Below, one piece after another: positions 19,518-35,872 of a DNA stretch of 64,000 bases. Position 1 is the first letter of the stretch; every line of letters starts with the position of its first letter. The notes beneath the pieces are model-generated. The model saw only the letters and a list, made by a program, of their open reading frames with translations. It was not told where the DNA came from and did no database searches. Position numbers and translations under genes: made by a program. Origin of the DNA: Leptospira gomenensis. GTDB taxonomy: Bacteria > Spirochaetota > Leptospiria > Leptospirales > Leptospiraceae. Location of the stretch: NCBI RefSeq assembly GCF_004770155.1, contig NZ_RQFA01000026.1:75001-139000 (forward strand), in the 5' to 3' direction.

Positions 19518-20660
19518 TTAACGACAAACCTCGGCCTCGTTGTATCCTAAGTTCTTCGCTTTTGCCAGATCGGCGCAACCTCTGGACTTATCACCTTCGG
19601 CAATGTGAGAAAATCCGCGGATATAAAAAGCGGCCCCGCTCTTAGGATAAATCGATATGTATCTGTTCGAATATTCGATCGCTTCCTTATTATCGTTTTT
19701 GTTTTGTGCTGAGACGGCTATCATGATCAAAGAGTCGTGATTCGATTTGTTAAGCGAATAAGCCTTTTTAAAGTTTGCGTTGCTTTCCTCGTATCGTTTG
19801 AGGAAATGAAGGATCAGGCCTTTGTTGTAATATCCGTCGTGAAAGGCGGGGGAAAGTTCCACGGTCTTTTCGATATCGGTCAAAGCCTGTTCGTATTGTC
19901 CCAAATTTTTGCGCACTAAGGCGCGATTCATGTAAGCAAGATGGAATTTTCGATCGATCTCGATCGCCTTCGTATAACTTTCGATCGCTTTATCGAAATT
20001 TTGCAGGAAGTTGTACGAATTTCCCCGATTGTAATACGCGAATTCCGCATCGGGTACCGCTTCCACTACCTTGTCGAAACTTTTGATCGCCTCGACGTAG
20101 TTTCCGATTTTATTATTTTCGATTCCCTTTCTCATATAAAAGTCGTACGAATGATATTTGAAGGATTCTTCGCTGAATTGGTCCTCGATTCCGTCCAAGA
20201 GGAGATAGTTCGTTTTGTCGGACGTATTATAAAACGCGAATATAGTATTCACCGGAACGTCCTTTTTCCCCGCTCTGTTTTTTAAAAGGGGAAGTAGGTC
20301 TTTAGATACGAAAATTTTGAGTTTTTCGGGGTCTTTTCTGAATTCGATTTCGTGTGTGAATTGTTCCGTGTAAAAACCGGGCAGCGATTTTATTTTCGCA
20401 AAACCGGAATTCAAAAACGTTTTATCCAAGTCGGATATCTCCGAAAAAGTTTCCGGTACGTCCAAGTTCAGTTTGTAGAATTCGAAATAGATCCCGATTC
20501 CCGATCCGCTTAATTTTTCATAATCGGCGGTTTTTCGGAATATTTCCGTCATCGGAACGGTTCGGTAAGATTTCGACAAAGTTTCGTCTTTTCTTTTCTG
20601 AATCGAACATCGGAAGAGAAAAAAAAACGCAAGAATCAGAATGAACGTTTTGTTCCTCAT
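19518..20660 (-). CDS. TPR-repeat lipoprotein
   Basis: A 380-residue protein. The N terminus (KTFILILAFFFLFRCSIQ) is a signal peptide with a loose spirochaete lipobox ending in LFRC. Residues about 165-375 contain at least five TPR units (YVEAIKSFDKVVEAVPDAEFAYYNRGN; FDKAIESYTKAIEIDRKFHLAYMNRA; YEQALTDIEKTVELSPAFHDGYYNKG and others). Residues about 30-160 are of unknown fold. TPR arrays bind protein partners. It is followed downstream on the minus strand by an intergenic region and preceded by a membrane protein gene. Confidence 0.88.
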   Translation of the reverse strand: MRNKTFILILAFFFLFRCSIQKRKDETLSKSYRTVPMTEIFRKTADYEKLSGSGIGIYFEFYKLNLDVPETFSEISDLDKTFLNSGFAKIKSLPGFYTEQFTHEIEFRKDPEKLKIFVSKDLLPLLKNRAGKKDVPVNTIFAFYNTSDKTNYLLLDGIEDQFSEESFKYHSYDFYMRKGIENNKIGNYVEAIKSFDKVVEAVPDAEFAYYNRGNSYNFLQNFDKAIESYTKAIEIDRKFHLAYMNRALVRKNLGQYEQALTDIEKTVELSPAFHDGYYNKGLILHFLKRYEESNANFKKAYSLNKSNHDSLIMIAVSAQNKNDNKEAIEYSNRYISIYPKSGAAFYIRGFSHIAEGDKSRGCADLAKAKNLGYNEAEVCR

Positions 20661-20729
20661 CGGTTATCCTCGTTTTATAGAAATCGGTCCGGAAACTTTT
20701 TCAACATATCGTATCGGAAATGTGTCCGA

Positions 20730-21737
20730 TCAGATTCCTTTTGCGGCGGTGAAATCCAACACCCAAGTATTCATGGAAAGGATCGTAAACAACAAGACTA
20801 CGAAAAGAATCACGCCGAAAACGGAAAAACCTATGAAGATAACGTTGCGTATGATTCTAAACTGAAGATAACTTAAGGAAAGCGTAATGTTGCCTGCGGG
20901 AGTCAACTCTTCGCTTTTGCCCATTCTGAAATAATTCCTGATGTAAAAGAACATGAGAAACACGATCATCACCAAAAGAAGGATTCCGAATTCGAAGGAA
21001 TAGTGTTTTTGAAGGAGAAAGACGGGGATGTAGACCAGGTTTCCGAGCAGAATTCCCGCTATCATGATCGCCGCGAAGTGAAATAAAATCGGAAGCCAGG
21101 ATATTTTCGAGGAGGAAGCGGAGGATTGAAATTCGCCTTCTTCCCCGTCTTGCGCATTTTTTAATACGGAAAATCTTTCCGCCGTTCTTCCGTAAACGCC
21201 CGGAATCGCAAAAAACATATAGATTAGAATGCCCGTTAAACCGAACAGGAAAATCGATACGATCGACCCGATTACCGGAGTTTGAGGAACGCTCCGCAAA
21301 GGATGTTGCAGTGACATCAAAACCGGAAGAATCGAAATCGCATAAAGACTTCGGTTTAAAAACACGTAAAACCAAGCCCTGTAGTAAATGCTGAAAAACG
21401 CTGTTACGGATAAGAATATTAGAAATCCGTAAATAAATAACATGCTCTTTTGCCCGAGAAGGATTCTGTTCGTCCGATCCACCGTGGCTTCCAGTTGGGC
21501 GTCCGCAGGAATGGATTTTTCGTTCAACTCTTCCAAAACTTTGGTGGTTAAGCGGATTTTGGAAATCAATCCTCTTTCGATACCCCATTGCGGCTCTAGT
21601 TCTCTTCCCGAACCTTCCAACAAGGCGTCTAACGCGTCCGCGTCCCTCGGGTCGTAAAAGATCGGTTCGACGGAGATGTTTAAAACGCAGAAAACGAGGA
21701 TGAGAAACGGGAGAATTTTTGAAATTAAGATCTTCAT
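20730..21737 (-). CDS. Multi-pass membrane protein
   Basis: A 335-residue protein. A signal-anchor-like segment ([16 protein letters not shown]) is followed by a probably periplasmic stretch of about 75 residues and then about six membrane helices (for example [74 protein letters not shown]). No family is recognised. It starts 9 bp after the tail-anchored protein gene on the same strand, so the two are likely in one operon. Confidence 0.8.
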   Translation of the reverse strand: MKILISKILPFLILVFCVLNISVEPIFYDPRDADALDALLEGSGRELEPQWGIERGLISKIRLTTKVLEELNEKSIPADAQLEATVDRTNRILLGQKSMLFIYGFLIFLSVTAFFSIYYRAWFYVFLNRSLYAISILPVLMSLQHPLRSVPQTPVIGSIVSIFLFGLTGILIYMFFAIPGVYGRTAERFSVLKNAQDGEEGEFQSSASSSKISWLPILFHFAAIMIAGILLGNLVYIPVFLLQKHYSFEFGILLLVMIVFLMFFYIRNYFRMGKSEELTPAGNITLSLSYLQFRIIRNVIFIGFSVFGVILFVVLLFTILSMNTWVLDFTAAKGI

Positions 21738-21746
21738 AATTTTAAA

Positions 21747-22772
21747 TCACAGTAGAAATACGAAAATGGCGGTCATCGCGATTCCCAAAATTCCGAAGGC
21801 GATCAATATCGTGATCAAAAGCCCTGAATCTTCCGAAGACTGATTTTTTACGGGAGCTTTTCCCGCGGTGGAAGTTTGGATCGGTTTTTCTCCGGTGTAC
21901 GGTTTGACCTTGATGGAGTTTTCCTCTTCGTAAATTTTTCCGAATACGTCCGCACCGATTTGAATCAGGGTTTCGTTTTCCACTCCGTTGTTTTTAGAAG
22001 TGACGACCGTTCCCGGAACGGAACGGACCTGTCCTTCGGGAGTTTCCAGTTTCATCGACTCGATGATACTTTGGGAAGAAGCATCCGCTTTCAACAATTG
22101 AATCATAATCTTGTCACCCGGCTTGAGTGCGTTGATTTGAACACCGGAAACGGGCGAAAGGACGTATTTCATCGGGATAACTTTTGCACCGGCGGGAATA
22201 AAGTTGTCCACCGGTTCGGCGGAACGATACGACTCGGAAGAAGATTCCAAGGAAGGAAGATCCTCGTCGTCGAAACGGGAATTCGATTCTTCAGAGGCGG
22301 TCGAGTTCGAAGTGGGTGCGGCGAAACTTTGACTTTCCTCTTCCAAACGGTCGCGGTCCAGAATCGCGTAATGAATTTGAATGTCTGGTTTGGAATTTCC
22401 CGCGGCTTGGTTGATGACTTGATTGAGTAGATAAGAAATTTTTTCCTTATCCTTGTTTTTCATGTAGTGCATGATCTGTTCCATAAAGTCGTCGGACTTT
22501 CCGTTACTTTGAAACAGCTCGGTCAATTTATTCGTGAGGTTTTTTAATTGTTTACCTTCGTATTTCAGCTTCTGACAAAGGTTCACCACATCCTTGTAAG
22601 TCGATATCGACAATCGAATGGGGGAAATGTTCTCCGGTTGTCCGACGGCGATCAATTCCAATCGATCGATCTTGGTCTGCTGAAGATCGATGACTCCCGT
22701 AAAGAGAATGTAAATGGAAGAGACGGAATCGCTGGATACGAACTGAAACGAACAGACTTGATTGGAGCTCAT
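21747..22772 (-). CDS. Tail-anchored membrane protein
   Basis: A 341-residue protein, mostly soluble, with a single hydrophobic C-terminal segment (LLITILIAFGILGIAMTAIFVFLL) and no signal peptide. Residues about 1-140 form a mixed alpha/beta domain. A Ser/Glu-rich linker (about 148-190) precedes a beta-rich region about residues 195-290 (YVLSPVSGVQINALKPGDKIMIQLL). No family is recognised. It is the first gene of the minus-strand group and is divergent from the LolC/E-type gene. Confidence 0.8.
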   Translation of the reverse strand: MSSNQVCSFQFVSSDSVSSIYILFTGVIDLQQTKIDRLELIAVGQPENISPIRLSISTYKDVVNLCQKLKYEGKQLKNLTNKLTELFQSNGKSDDFMEQIMHYMKNKDKEKISYLLNQVINQAAGNSKPDIQIHYAILDRDRLEEESQSFAAPTSNSTASEESNSRFDDEDLPSLESSSESYRSAEPVDNFIPAGAKVIPMKYVLSPVSGVQINALKPGDKIMIQLLKADASSQSIIESMKLETPEGQVRSVPGTVVTSKNNGVENETLIQIGADVFGKIYEEENSIKVKPYTGEKPIQTSTAGKAPVKNQSSEDSGLLITILIAFGILGIAMTAIFVFLL

Positions 22773-22896
22773 GTTATTTTTAACTTAAGAAGGCTCCGTA
22801 TGCGAAACTTTCTTCTTTATTTTTGACATTCTGCTTTGGATTCGGAGAATTGTCAAACTAAGGAAGATTTTCCCTTCCAATTTTAAGAGTTTTTTG

Positions 22897-24270
22897 ATGA
22901 AGTCAAATTTGTTCCGGGGTTCTTTGATATTTCTGGTAACTTCCCGATACATTCGGGGGTCCCGGGTTGCAGGTCTCCTTTCTTTAAAGTCCAGACTTTC
23001 GTTTATCGTTATGGCGGTCGGAGTTTCGTTGCTGATCGTAGTCTTGTCCATCTTCAACGGTTTTCAAAGACAGGTGAAGGAATCGTTGTGGCAAGGCGGG
23101 CCTCATATCACGATCGAAAATAATTTCGATTCAGGTGAAATACGAAACTATAATAAGGTAATCGAATGGCTTCGTAGAAATCAATACTTGAACGAGAGGA
23201 TCGTTTCGGTCGGCGGAAGTATCACGAGTCACGGTTTGATTCAGAACAGCAACTCTTTCATACCTATTATGGTTAGAGCTCTTCCAGTGGAAGACATCCA
23301 AGACTTGATCGGAAACAAACTTCCCAACTTTCCACGAATCGTTCATCACAATCGGGAAGAGATCGTTCGATACAATTCCGAAAATCAGGTTCTGATCGGA
23401 AAGGAGATGGCCGGGCTTTACGGTTTCGATCTGGGGGCCAATTTGACGATGGCCGTTCCGGGTGGTAGATTTTCCTTGGGAAAGGGAGTGGACGTTTCGA
23501 TCAAAACGTTTCGAACCGTGGGTTTTTTTAAGACCGGTTATTATAACTACGATACACATTACGTTTTTCTTTCATTGCCCGTCGCACAGCGGTTCTTTAG
23601 CTTAAAGGATTCCGTCAATCAGATCGCCATCAAAGTTAAATCCCTGGACGATCTTCAAAATTGTAAACGCGAGATCCTCAAGGAATTCCGGGATCCGGAA
23701 TTCGAAACTATGATCGGTTATCCAGCCTCCTTCGGAGTTAGAACGATCGCGGAAGAACAGGAGAATTTTTTCACCGCGTTAAAACTGGAAAAGACGATCA
23801 TCTCTATTATAGTTTTCTTATTTATCATTCTCGCCGCTTTGGGAATGGTCGCGAGCGTTTACAGTCTCGTCCGCGCTAAACGGAAATCGATCGGCGTATT
23901 GAAGGCGTTGGGACTTCCTTCTTCGGGAATCCTACTCATCTTTACACTAAACGCCATGGTGGTCGGAATTCTGGCGTCCTTGGTCGGCGGAGTTTCCGGG
24001 ATTTTTATCGCGAGCAACTTAGAGACGATCGTCAACGCGTTATCCGAAATGATCAATATGGTGGGATTTTATTTTTACCGTTCGGAGTGGACCAACGTGG
24101 AACTGGTTCCCAAGGACGTATATTATTTCGATCACATTCCGGTGGATATAGATATTTCGTTCATCTTTATGGTTACCACGGCGGCCACCATTCTTTCCGG
24201 AATCGCCGGATATTTTCCCGCGCGATGGGCTGCGGGCCTAAATCCCGTCGATACGATAAGGAACGACTAA
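22897..24270 (+). CDS. lolE: Lipoprotein-releasing permease, LolC/LolE family
   Basis: A 457-residue inner-membrane protein of the MacB/LolCE fold: an N-terminal membrane helix after the conserved [39 protein letters not shown] (abbreviated), a large periplasmic domain (about 60-290) and three C-terminal helices. With a LolD ATPase it extracts lipoproteins from the inner membrane for transfer to the outer membrane. Only one permease gene is present here, so the transporter may be a homodimer (LolF type) or find its partner elsewhere. Start ATG 22897; a TTG one codon earlier is possible. The next gene begins 1 bp after its stop. Confidence 0.92.
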   Translation: MKSNLFRGSLIFLVTSRYIRGSRVAGLLSLKSRLSFIVMAVGVSLLIVVLSIFNGFQRQVKESLWQGGPHITIENNFDSGEIRNYNKVIEWLRRNQYLNERIVSVGGSITSHGLIQNSNSFIPIMVRALPVEDIQDLIGNKLPNFPRIVHHNREEIVRYNSENQVLIGKEMAGLYGFDLGANLTMAVPGGRFSLGKGVDVSIKTFRTVGFFKTGYYNYDTHYVFLSLPVAQRFFSLKDSVNQIAIKVKSLDDLQNCKREILKEFRDPEFETMIGYPASFGVRTIAEEQENFFTALKLEKTIISIIVFLFIILAALGMVASVYSLVRAKRKSIGVLKALGLPSSGILLIFTLNAMVVGILASLVGGVSGIFIASNLETIVNALSEMINMVGFYFYRSEWTNVELVPKDVYYFDHIPVDIDISFIFMVTTAATILSGIAGYFPARWAAGLNPVDTIRND

Positions 24271-24271
24271 C

Positions 24272-24949
24272 GTGAGTCTCATACAAGTAAACAATCTCGT
24301 AAAAAATTATCATATTCTGGATAAGGAATTTAAGATTCTGGATCACCTCGATTTGACCGTGGAGGAAGGGGAGATCGTTTCCGTGGAAGGTAAATCGGGA
24401 ATCGGTAAATCAACTTTATTGAATATTCTCGGCTCAATGGATTCCTTCGATACGGGAACCGTGAACGTGTGCGGGGTTCCTTTGGAAAATATCTCCGAAA
24501 CCGGAAAGGAGAAGTTCAGAGCGGAAAAGGTTTCGTTCATATTTCAACATCACCTTTTGCTTCCGGATTTCACGGCTTTGGAAAACGTCAGTATTCCTTT
24601 ACTCATCAACGGAGTTCATCCCGGTAAGGCGAAGCAGATGTCCGTCGAAATGTTGGATCGTGTCGGTCTCAAGGATCGTCACGACAACTTCCCTTCTCAG
24701 TTATCCGGAGGGGAAAGTGCGCGTGTGGGCGTAGCGAGGGCTCTCGTCGCGGGAAAAAAATTGGTCCTTGCCGATGAACCTACCGGAAATTTGGATCGTG
24801 AAAATTCCAGAAATCTAATGGCTCTCATTTTGGAACTGCAAAAGGAGCTCCGTTTTTCTATGGTGATCGTCACGCATGACATGGAGTTGGCCTCGCTCGC
24901 GCATAAACGAAACCAAATGGCCGGCGGAAAACTACAGCCGATTTCCTAA
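24272..24949 (+). CDS. lolD: Lipoprotein-releasing system ATPase LolD
   Basis: A 225-residue ABC ATPase with a GTG start 1 bp after the permease stop. Walker A is GKSGIGKST, the Q-loop lies in [12 protein letters not shown], the signature is LSGGE, Walker B is [12 protein letters not shown] and the H-loop is VTHD. The FQHHxLLPxFTALENV sequence is typical of LolD. It powers lipoprotein release with the adjacent permease. Confidence 0.95.
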   Translation: MSLIQVNNLVKNYHILDKEFKILDHLDLTVEEGEIVSVEGKSGIGKSTLLNILGSMDSFDTGTVNVCGVPLENISETGKEKFRAEKVSFIFQHHLLLPDFTALENVSIPLLINGVHPGKAKQMSVEMLDRVGLKDRHDNFPSQLSGGESARVGVARALVAGKKLVLADEPTGNLDRENSRNLMALILELQKELRFSMVIVTHDMELASLAHKRNQMAGGKLQPIS

Positions 24950-25086
24950 AGTAAGGAATTTCGTTTTAATATTTGGTCCGACAAAACGTTCGCGTGAAAT
25001 CCCGCTTGTGTGGGAACTCTAACATCGTTTAAAATTGTATCGGTTGATACGTAGTTCCGACCTTTTAGAACGGCAATGCACTGACG

Positions 25087-25875
<789 letters not shown>

Positions 25876-25892
25876 CCCGGAATTACCGCTAA

Positions 25893-25934
<42 letters not shown>

Positions 25935-26014
25935 GTACCGATCCGGCTCCTACGGGTGGGAATTTGGAAGCGAATTCAGTCTAATCATTACAAATAAAAC
26001 ACAAAGGCGCTGAT

Positions 26015-28564
<2,550 letters not shown>

Positions 28565-28566
28565 GG

Positions 28567-28991
28567 ATGCCCATCCTCATCCCTGTATTGATTCTGATTT
28601 CCTATCTTCTCATTCGGAAGATCTGGTTTCACCTGAGAAAAATCAGAACCATTGCAGGGATCGAGAAAATTTCTCTCTGCGTTTTTCATCCCGATTTATT
28701 TCTTCCCGAGGTACGGGTATTTTACAAGTATTACTTTCAAGGCGGGGTTTACTACGGCTCCGGATACATGCTTCTGACCGATTTTTTAGGTCAGGAAGAA
28801 TATTCCATTTACCGGAATTCCGACGGATTGCCGGTTCTCGAAATGGAAGAACAAGCGATCATTTCCGAAGAACAGATCGAACACTTTCTGATGCAAAGGT
28901 ATCCGAGTATCATCGTTTATATCGATCCGGTGGAACCGTTTCATTCTCTCATCGACTGCATCAACGCAAAGTCCATGAGCATGACAGCCTA

Positions 28992-28992
<1 letters not shown>
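28567..28992 (+). CDS. Membrane-anchored hypothetical protein
   Basis: A 141-residue protein starting 2 bp after clpC. One N-terminal membrane segment ([18 protein letters not shown]) precedes a soluble domain of about 115 residues with mixed strands and helices ([46 protein letters not shown]). No family is recognised. Tight spacing places it in the clpC transcript. Confidence 0.78.
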
Positions 28993-31104
<2,112 letters not shown>

Positions 31105-31557
31105 GAAAGAACGTTTTTAATACGAAAAGAATTTCCAAAAAATCCGGAAGCATGTTCGAGAAGGTATATAAATTTTTTCGATTACTTTCGTCTCGTACCT
31201 TAACCTTTGAGTCTGTTTTTTTCATTAAAATACTTGTAGCGGTCGAAATCACTTTTCGGTAGCGGTTCGAAATTTCATAACGATCAACTCGAGCGGCGGT
31301 AGATGTGTACGAAAAAAATTCGTTTCCAGGCCGATAAAACCGGGTCACCCGGATGACCTTTCGTTGATCGAATGATTGATTCTCGATCCCTCGAAAAATT
31401 ATCCGAAATTCGGACGCTCGTCAATCGGGTTGTAGGATTGGTCCTGCGTTTAAAAGTTGGTTTGCGATCGGTTCTATTTTTGGACGCTCCTATTTTTGTC
31501 GAAGTCCTTCTAAGCGGTTTAAAGAAAACCGAAAGCGGATTCATGATTTTTATCCTT
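31105..31557. other. Intergenic stretch between convergent genes
   Basis: About 450 bp between mtaB and the histidine kinase 3' end. A plus-strand frame (31372-31617) of 81 codons contains a hydrophobic patch but overlaps the kinase gene antisense and has no ribosome binding site; I do not accept it. Only weak inverted repeats (for example CGGTTT/AAACCG at 31515-31531) were noted. Confidence 0.5.
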
Positions 31558-33618
31558 TTAGTTTTGCTCGGGAAGAAAAATTTCCGTAAGCGCTTCATTC
31601 GCATTCAGAAACTCTAATGTAAGATAGCCGCCGAAAATCTTCAACAAAGCGCTATGTATTTTTAATCCCTGTTCCGTGGACGCGACGGAAGGAGATTGGC
31701 TTTTATCGGTTTCGATCGTGTTTTTGACGCGAATCAAAATTCCCCTTTTATCGTTTTCGAAAAAGGAGATCATAATCTTGTTGGTTTCGTTTTTTCCGGA
31801 ATGTTTCGCAGCGTTTCGTATCGTTTCCCTACACGCATAAAATAGAATTTCGAGCGTTTCCGGACTTGAAATCGGAAATTTAAGATTCAACTTCGGATCG
31901 AAATTCCAATCAAAACGTTTCGGATCGAACTCGGCGTCAACTCTTCGTTTTAGAGTCTCGATCAATCCGAGCCTTCCTATCTCAAGACCCGTATCCGGAA
32001 GTTCTCGCACAAACGATGATACCTTCTTGTGGAGATCGGTCAATATTCGAATTTGATCCTTAAATGCCGGTTCGTTTTCGTTTTGCGAAAGGGTCAGTAT
32101 GGAAGAATGAATTTCAGGAAGAATTTCATCGTGTAACATTTGTCTGGTTTTATAGTCGAGAATTCTCTGTTCTTCCATATGTTTTCTTTGTAAGGAACTC
32201 AACGTCAGAGAATTACTCTCCAAGAACAAAGAATGCAAAATCCAAGAAGCGGCCGATCTCGCTATTTCGATTTCTTCCTCCGCATAAAGACCGCCGTCGA
32301 TTTTTTTACCGAGAAAAAAAAGACCGATTCCCGAATGTTCGTGTTCGATTCGAAGACAGAGCACATACTCGGAGGAATCGCTTTCGTCCAGATATAAGAT
32401 TTCGTTTCGGTCCGCCTCTCTGCCGAAGTATTTCCTTACGGTTTCGAAGGATCCGTTTCCCGCCGGGAATCTAAGATATAAATCCGTAACGAACGGAATT
32501 TTACTTTCGTTGACGAACAGAGCTTTAGAAGTTTCTAATATATCGGAACAGAGAAGGTCGAAAGATCTCCGAAAGCGATCCTCTATATCGACGTAGTTTT
32601 CCGAATTATCCTCCGAAATTAAAATGGAACTCAGCACCGCATTCCTTTCCATTCGGAGACGTTTGTTTTTATAGAGGACGAACGTCTTTGTCAGGATCGT
32701 AGAATACGAAATGGCTATAAAAATTTCGACTGTCGCAATCGGAATCCGAAATGAGGCCGAGAGAACATAAATGACGCATAACGTGAAAAAACCTAAAACG
32801 GCGTTTCTCCATTCCTTTCTCAGGCTGATTTTGGGCAGAATCCTGCCGGTAAAAATTTCGTAGGAGATGAGAGCGTGACCTAAAACTAGGACCGCGAACA
32901 GGATCAGCGATTGGATTCCGATCAGAATACCGTAAAATAACACGGGGTTCCTTGCCGATTGTTGAACGGGATCGGGGATGAGTTTGGTTTCTCCACCCAA
33001 GAACAACAGCGAGACTAGAACGAGTACTCCCGAAAGTGAAAGGGAGACCGTCTTAAGATAAGGAACCGCGCGGATTCTCGCCGTGTCCAAGAGAATTTTG
33101 CTCGGAGTTTCATAGTAGTAAAGCGAGACCACCGGAATAAATATACAAAATCCTATGTATATCAAATAGGATATGCGGAAAGAAAAAGGAATCGAATACC
33201 AAAAAGTAAATAATGAAATATTAATATTAAATTTGGAAGACCATACGGGTAAAAAAACAAACGCGAAAAACTGGGAAAAAAGCAGAAGCGCGAAAAAAAA
33301 ACGGTAAACATTCCATTTCCTCAACTTCCCCAAAAACCAAACGATGATAAAAAACCATCCGAACGGTATAAGAATCAGACAAAAAATTCCTGGAAAAAAA
33401 TATAAGGCGGGTAATGCCGAGATTGCGAATAGTCCGATCCGGCCGATCCAAGCAAGAAATCCGAACAATAAGGAGGAAACTCCTAATATCGAAATCGCAA
33501 ACGTCGCGGATCCGTCCCTTCTTTCCAGATTGACTGCGGTCGTAGCGCCTAACCATAATAATACGGAAGAAAGAAACAGGAATAGGGAACAGATTAGAAT
33601 TTCAGGCGTAAGATTCAA
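31558..33618 (-). CDS. Multi-pass membrane sensor histidine kinase
   Basis: A 686-residue protein. About ten hydrophobic segments occupy residues 1-330, then a GAF-like cytoplasmic sensor region (about 340-470), then a DesK/NarX-like phosphoacceptor helix ([19 protein letters not shown]) and an HATPase with N-box [12 protein letters not shown]. The start is TTG, overlapping the response regulator gene by 17 bp; no other start lies near, so translational coupling is likely. The ligand is unknown. It forms a two-component pair with the upstream regulator, and neither adjacent gene reveals the target. Confidence 0.88.
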   Translation of the reverse strand: MNLTPEILICSLFLFLSSVLLWLGATTAVNLERRDGSATFAISILGVSSLLFGFLAWIGRIGLFAISALPALYFFPGIFCLILIPFGWFFIIVWFLGKLRKWNVYRFFFALLLFSQFFAFVFLPVWSSKFNINISLFTFWYSIPFSFRISYLIYIGFCIFIPVVSLYYYETPSKILLDTARIRAVPYLKTVSLSLSGVLVLVSLLFLGGETKLIPDPVQQSARNPVLFYGILIGIQSLILFAVLVLGHALISYEIFTGRILPKISLRKEWRNAVLGFFTLCVIYVLSASFRIPIATVEIFIAISYSTILTKTFVLYKNKRLRMERNAVLSSILISEDNSENYVDIEDRFRRSFDLLCSDILETSKALFVNESKIPFVTDLYLRFPAGNGSFETVRKYFGREADRNEILYLDESDSSEYVLCLRIEHEHSGIGLFFLGKKIDGGLYAEEEIEIARSAASWILHSLFLESNSLTLSSLQRKHMEEQRILDYKTRQMLHDEILPEIHSSILTLSQNENEPAFKDQIRILTDLHKKVSSFVRELPDTGLEIGRLGLIETLKRRVDAEFDPKRFDWNFDPKLNLKFPISSPETLEILFYACRETIRNAAKHSGKNETNKIMISFFENDKRGILIRVKNTIETDKSQSPSVASTEQGLKIHSALLKIFGGYLTLEFLNANEALTEIFLPEQN

Positions 33619-34369
33619 AAGTCGTATCCCAAAGAATCCATTCCCCCGAACCGTTCCGATAGTACGCTCTACCGTCCTCTTCCCATTGTAAAAAGCGGTT
33701 CTCTTTTACGATCAACGCCGCTCTCGTTCTAGCAACTTTTTCGTCGGAAGTCGATTCGTTCAATTCCCAGGCTGCATAAATTTGTCCGTTGATCCTGCTT
33801 ATGGTTCGTTTGTCCTTAAATCCCAAACGTGCGGCGATTTGTTCGTTGTTCATTCCGGACGCTAACATTTTGGCCACCACTTGTTCGTTCGGCTCAAGGA
33901 TGGCCATGGGAGAATTTTCGTCGCGGTCCTTGACTTCGACGATTCTCGATTCTATTTCGGGATCGATAAAACTTTTACCGTCGTATGCGAGTTCTATCAA
34001 AGGAATAACCATATGCGGTAGAAGGTAGTTCGATTTTCTCACATAGGAATAATGACTTAATATTCCGGATTTGCGGAAAGATCGGAAGTATTCGTCCGTG
34101 TCCTGGATGGAATAAATGACGGCGGGTTTTCGCGGAAATTCCTTCCGCAAAGCGATCAAGGTTTCTATTCCGTTTAACGTTCCTGCTAATCGGACATCAG
34201 TTAGAATTACGTCGAATTCGTTTTCAAGAGAAAAAGAGAGGGCCTCTTCTCCGCTTGCACAATCGTATAATACCATAACCCGACCCGATTGTGTTAAACC
34301 GGAGACGAACGCTTTTCTGAGTTTTTCGTTGTCTTCCACGATGAGAAGCCGTAAAGGATTAGGATTCAT
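33602..34369 (-). CDS. Response regulator with LuxR-type HTH
   Basis: A 255-residue protein. The receiver domain (about 5-125) has the acidic pocket (LLIVEDNEK) and phosphoacceptor aspartate in [10 protein letters not shown]. The output (about 155-210) is a helix-turn-helix of LuxR kind ([35 protein letters not shown]), followed by an unusual C-terminal tail of about 45 residues ending in [15 protein letters not shown]. It is co-encoded with the membrane kinase and transcribed first, and is divergent from the sugar transferase gene. Confidence 0.9.
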   Translation of the reverse strand: MNPNPLRLLIVEDNEKLRKAFVSGLTQSGRVMVLYDCASGEEALSFSLENEFDVILTDVRLAGTLNGIETLIALRKEFPRKPAVIYSIQDTDEYFRSFRKSGILSHYSYVRKSNYLLPHMVIPLIELAYDGKSFIDPEIESRIVEVKDRDENSPMAILEPNEQVVAKMLASGMNNEQIAARLGFKDKRTISRINGQIYAAWELNESTSDEKVARTRAALIVKENRFLQWEEDGRAYYRNGSGEWILWDTTFESYA

Positions 34370-34482
34370 ATTCGACGGTCAGATGATACGGTTTTTCCGG
34401 CGGGTGTGTCAAGCACTTGAGTGCTTTCTTATACGCACTCGAAGGGGCGAATCCTTTTTTAGGATCGATTAGAATTCCTAAT

Positions 34483-35772
34483 ATGAAACGAACTATGGAA
34501 TTCTTTTCGGCGCTCGCCGCGCTCGCGTTATTCGCTCCTTTATTGGTCGGAATATGTCTGACGATACTGATCGTGGACGGACGTCCCGTTTTCTTTTTGC
34601 AGGAAAGAATCGGAATCGCAAAACGAAAGTTTAAAATTCTAAAATTTAGAACGATGAAGGACGGAGTCGTTACTAAACTCGGACGTCTGCTTCGTTTAAC
34701 CGGAATCGACGAACTCCCTCAGATTTTTAATATTCTTACCGGAGATATGAGCGCGGTGGGACCTCGTCCTTTGACACAATTCGATTTGGACCGTCTCGGT
34801 TGGAACGGAACCTTCTACGAGTTTAGATGGGACGTGCTGCCGGGAATCACCGGTTTATCGCAAATTTACGCGGGTATGGGAGCGAGGGTTTCCCTATGTT
34901 TCGACAGATCGTACGTGAAACGAAGAAGTTTATGGATCGATCTTAAGATAGTGTTGATGACTTTCGCGATGAACCTTGTAGGTAAGGAAACGATTCGAAA
35001 AAAATTAAAAACATCGCTTTTAAAACGTAAGACCGGAATACGATGGAACTCTTGGAGATTACATTTTCGTAAAAACGAAAATCGTCCGTTACCGCCGATA
35101 ACTTCCGAAAATCTGAAATTAAATCCCAACGAGATGAGATCGATCGCCTATTCTCTCGCAGTGTTTCAGTTAGGCGAATCCGGCGAAGGAAGGATCGCGA
35201 AAGAAATCGATAAGGCGGTTCTTTTCGGTATCGACGGTTTTTACAAAGAAGCGTTAAAACTTTTCGTTAAGGAAGAAGGAAGGCACGCGAGGATTTTGGG
35301 GGAATGCGTTCGCGCCCTGAAAGGAGATCTTCTCAGCTCGAATTGGACGGAACGTCTCTTTCATTTCGGAAGAAGGTTGTTAGGCATTCGCCTTAAACTC
35401 ATGGTTTTGTTGGCCGCGGAGGTCGTCGGTATTTGTTTTTATCGCAGGCTCGCGGATAAGATTCCGGAAGGTTTCGTGAAACGAGCCCTTTTGGAAATCG
35501 TTAAGGATGAGGAAAAACATCTTAAATTCCACGGAGATTTTTTCAGAATTAGAATGCGGACTTTTTTATCTAAATTTCTTTTTAGAATTTTATGGAGAAC
35601 GATTTCGTTTGCAGCCTGTGTGACGGTTATCCTAGACCATAGGAAGACGTTTAATACATTAGGAATTTCTAATTATAAGACTTTCAAAAAATTTCGGGAG
35701 ATCGCCGAATCGGCGGAGGAATTTATCATCGAGGGTTTGACTTGGAAGTTGAATCGATCTTTTCGCTCTTAG
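34483..35772 (+). CDS. Bacterial sugar transferase fused to a ferritin-like diiron domain
   Basis: A 429-residue protein. Residues 1-170 match the sugar transferase family that starts glycan assembly by loading a sugar phosphate on undecaprenyl phosphate: one membrane helix (ALAALALFAPLLVGICLTIL), GRPVFFLQERIG, FKILKFRTMKDG, IDELPQIFNILTGDMSAVGPRPL and GITGLSQI. Residues about 217-385 form a four-helix ferritin-like domain with a complete diiron ligand set: E232/E234, E265-x2-H268, E313, E343-x2-H346. The pairing is unexpected: such domains belong to oxidases or hydroxylases, so the product may modify its lipid-linked sugar or the lipid, which is inference. The ATG at 34483 matches the family N terminus. 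No glycosyltransferases are adjacent. Confidence 0.85.
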   Translation: MKRTMEFFSALAALALFAPLLVGICLTILIVDGRPVFFLQERIGIAKRKFKILKFRTMKDGVVTKLGRLLRLTGIDELPQIFNILTGDMSAVGPRPLTQFDLDRLGWNGTFYEFRWDVLPGITGLSQIYAGMGARVSLCFDRSYVKRRSLWIDLKIVLMTFAMNLVGKETIRKKLKTSLLKRKTGIRWNSWRLHFRKNENRPLPPITSENLKLNPNEMRSIAYSLAVFQLGESGEGRIAKEIDKAVLFGIDGFYKEALKLFVKEEGRHARILGECVRALKGDLLSSNWTERLFHFGRRLLGIRLKLMVLLAAEVVGICFYRRLADKIPEGFVKRALLEIVKDEEKHLKFHGDFFRIRMRTFLSKFLFRILWRTISFAACVTVILDHRKTFNTLGISNYKTFKKFREIAESAEEFIIEGLTWKLNRSFRS

Positions 35773-35813
35773 TTTAATTCCCGAAAGAATTTTTAGCATC
35801 GTCTTAAAAAAAC

Positions 35814-35843
35814 TTGTCTCCGTTCTCGAAAGACTTTTATATT
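35814..35843 (+). promoter_or_regulatory. Possible promoter for the SPFH gene
   Basis: TTGTCT at 35814-35819 and TATATT at 35838-35843 with 18-bp spacing, ending 29 bp before the ATG. Confidence 0.4.
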
Positions 35844-35872
35844 CGTATTCTTCGAAAATAAAAGAGGCGTTT

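Noticed and set aside
31372..31617. An 81-codon plus-strand frame between mtaB and the histidine kinase
   Set aside because: It overlaps the kinase gene antisense and lacks a ribosome binding site. It could be a small membrane peptide, but the support is too thin.
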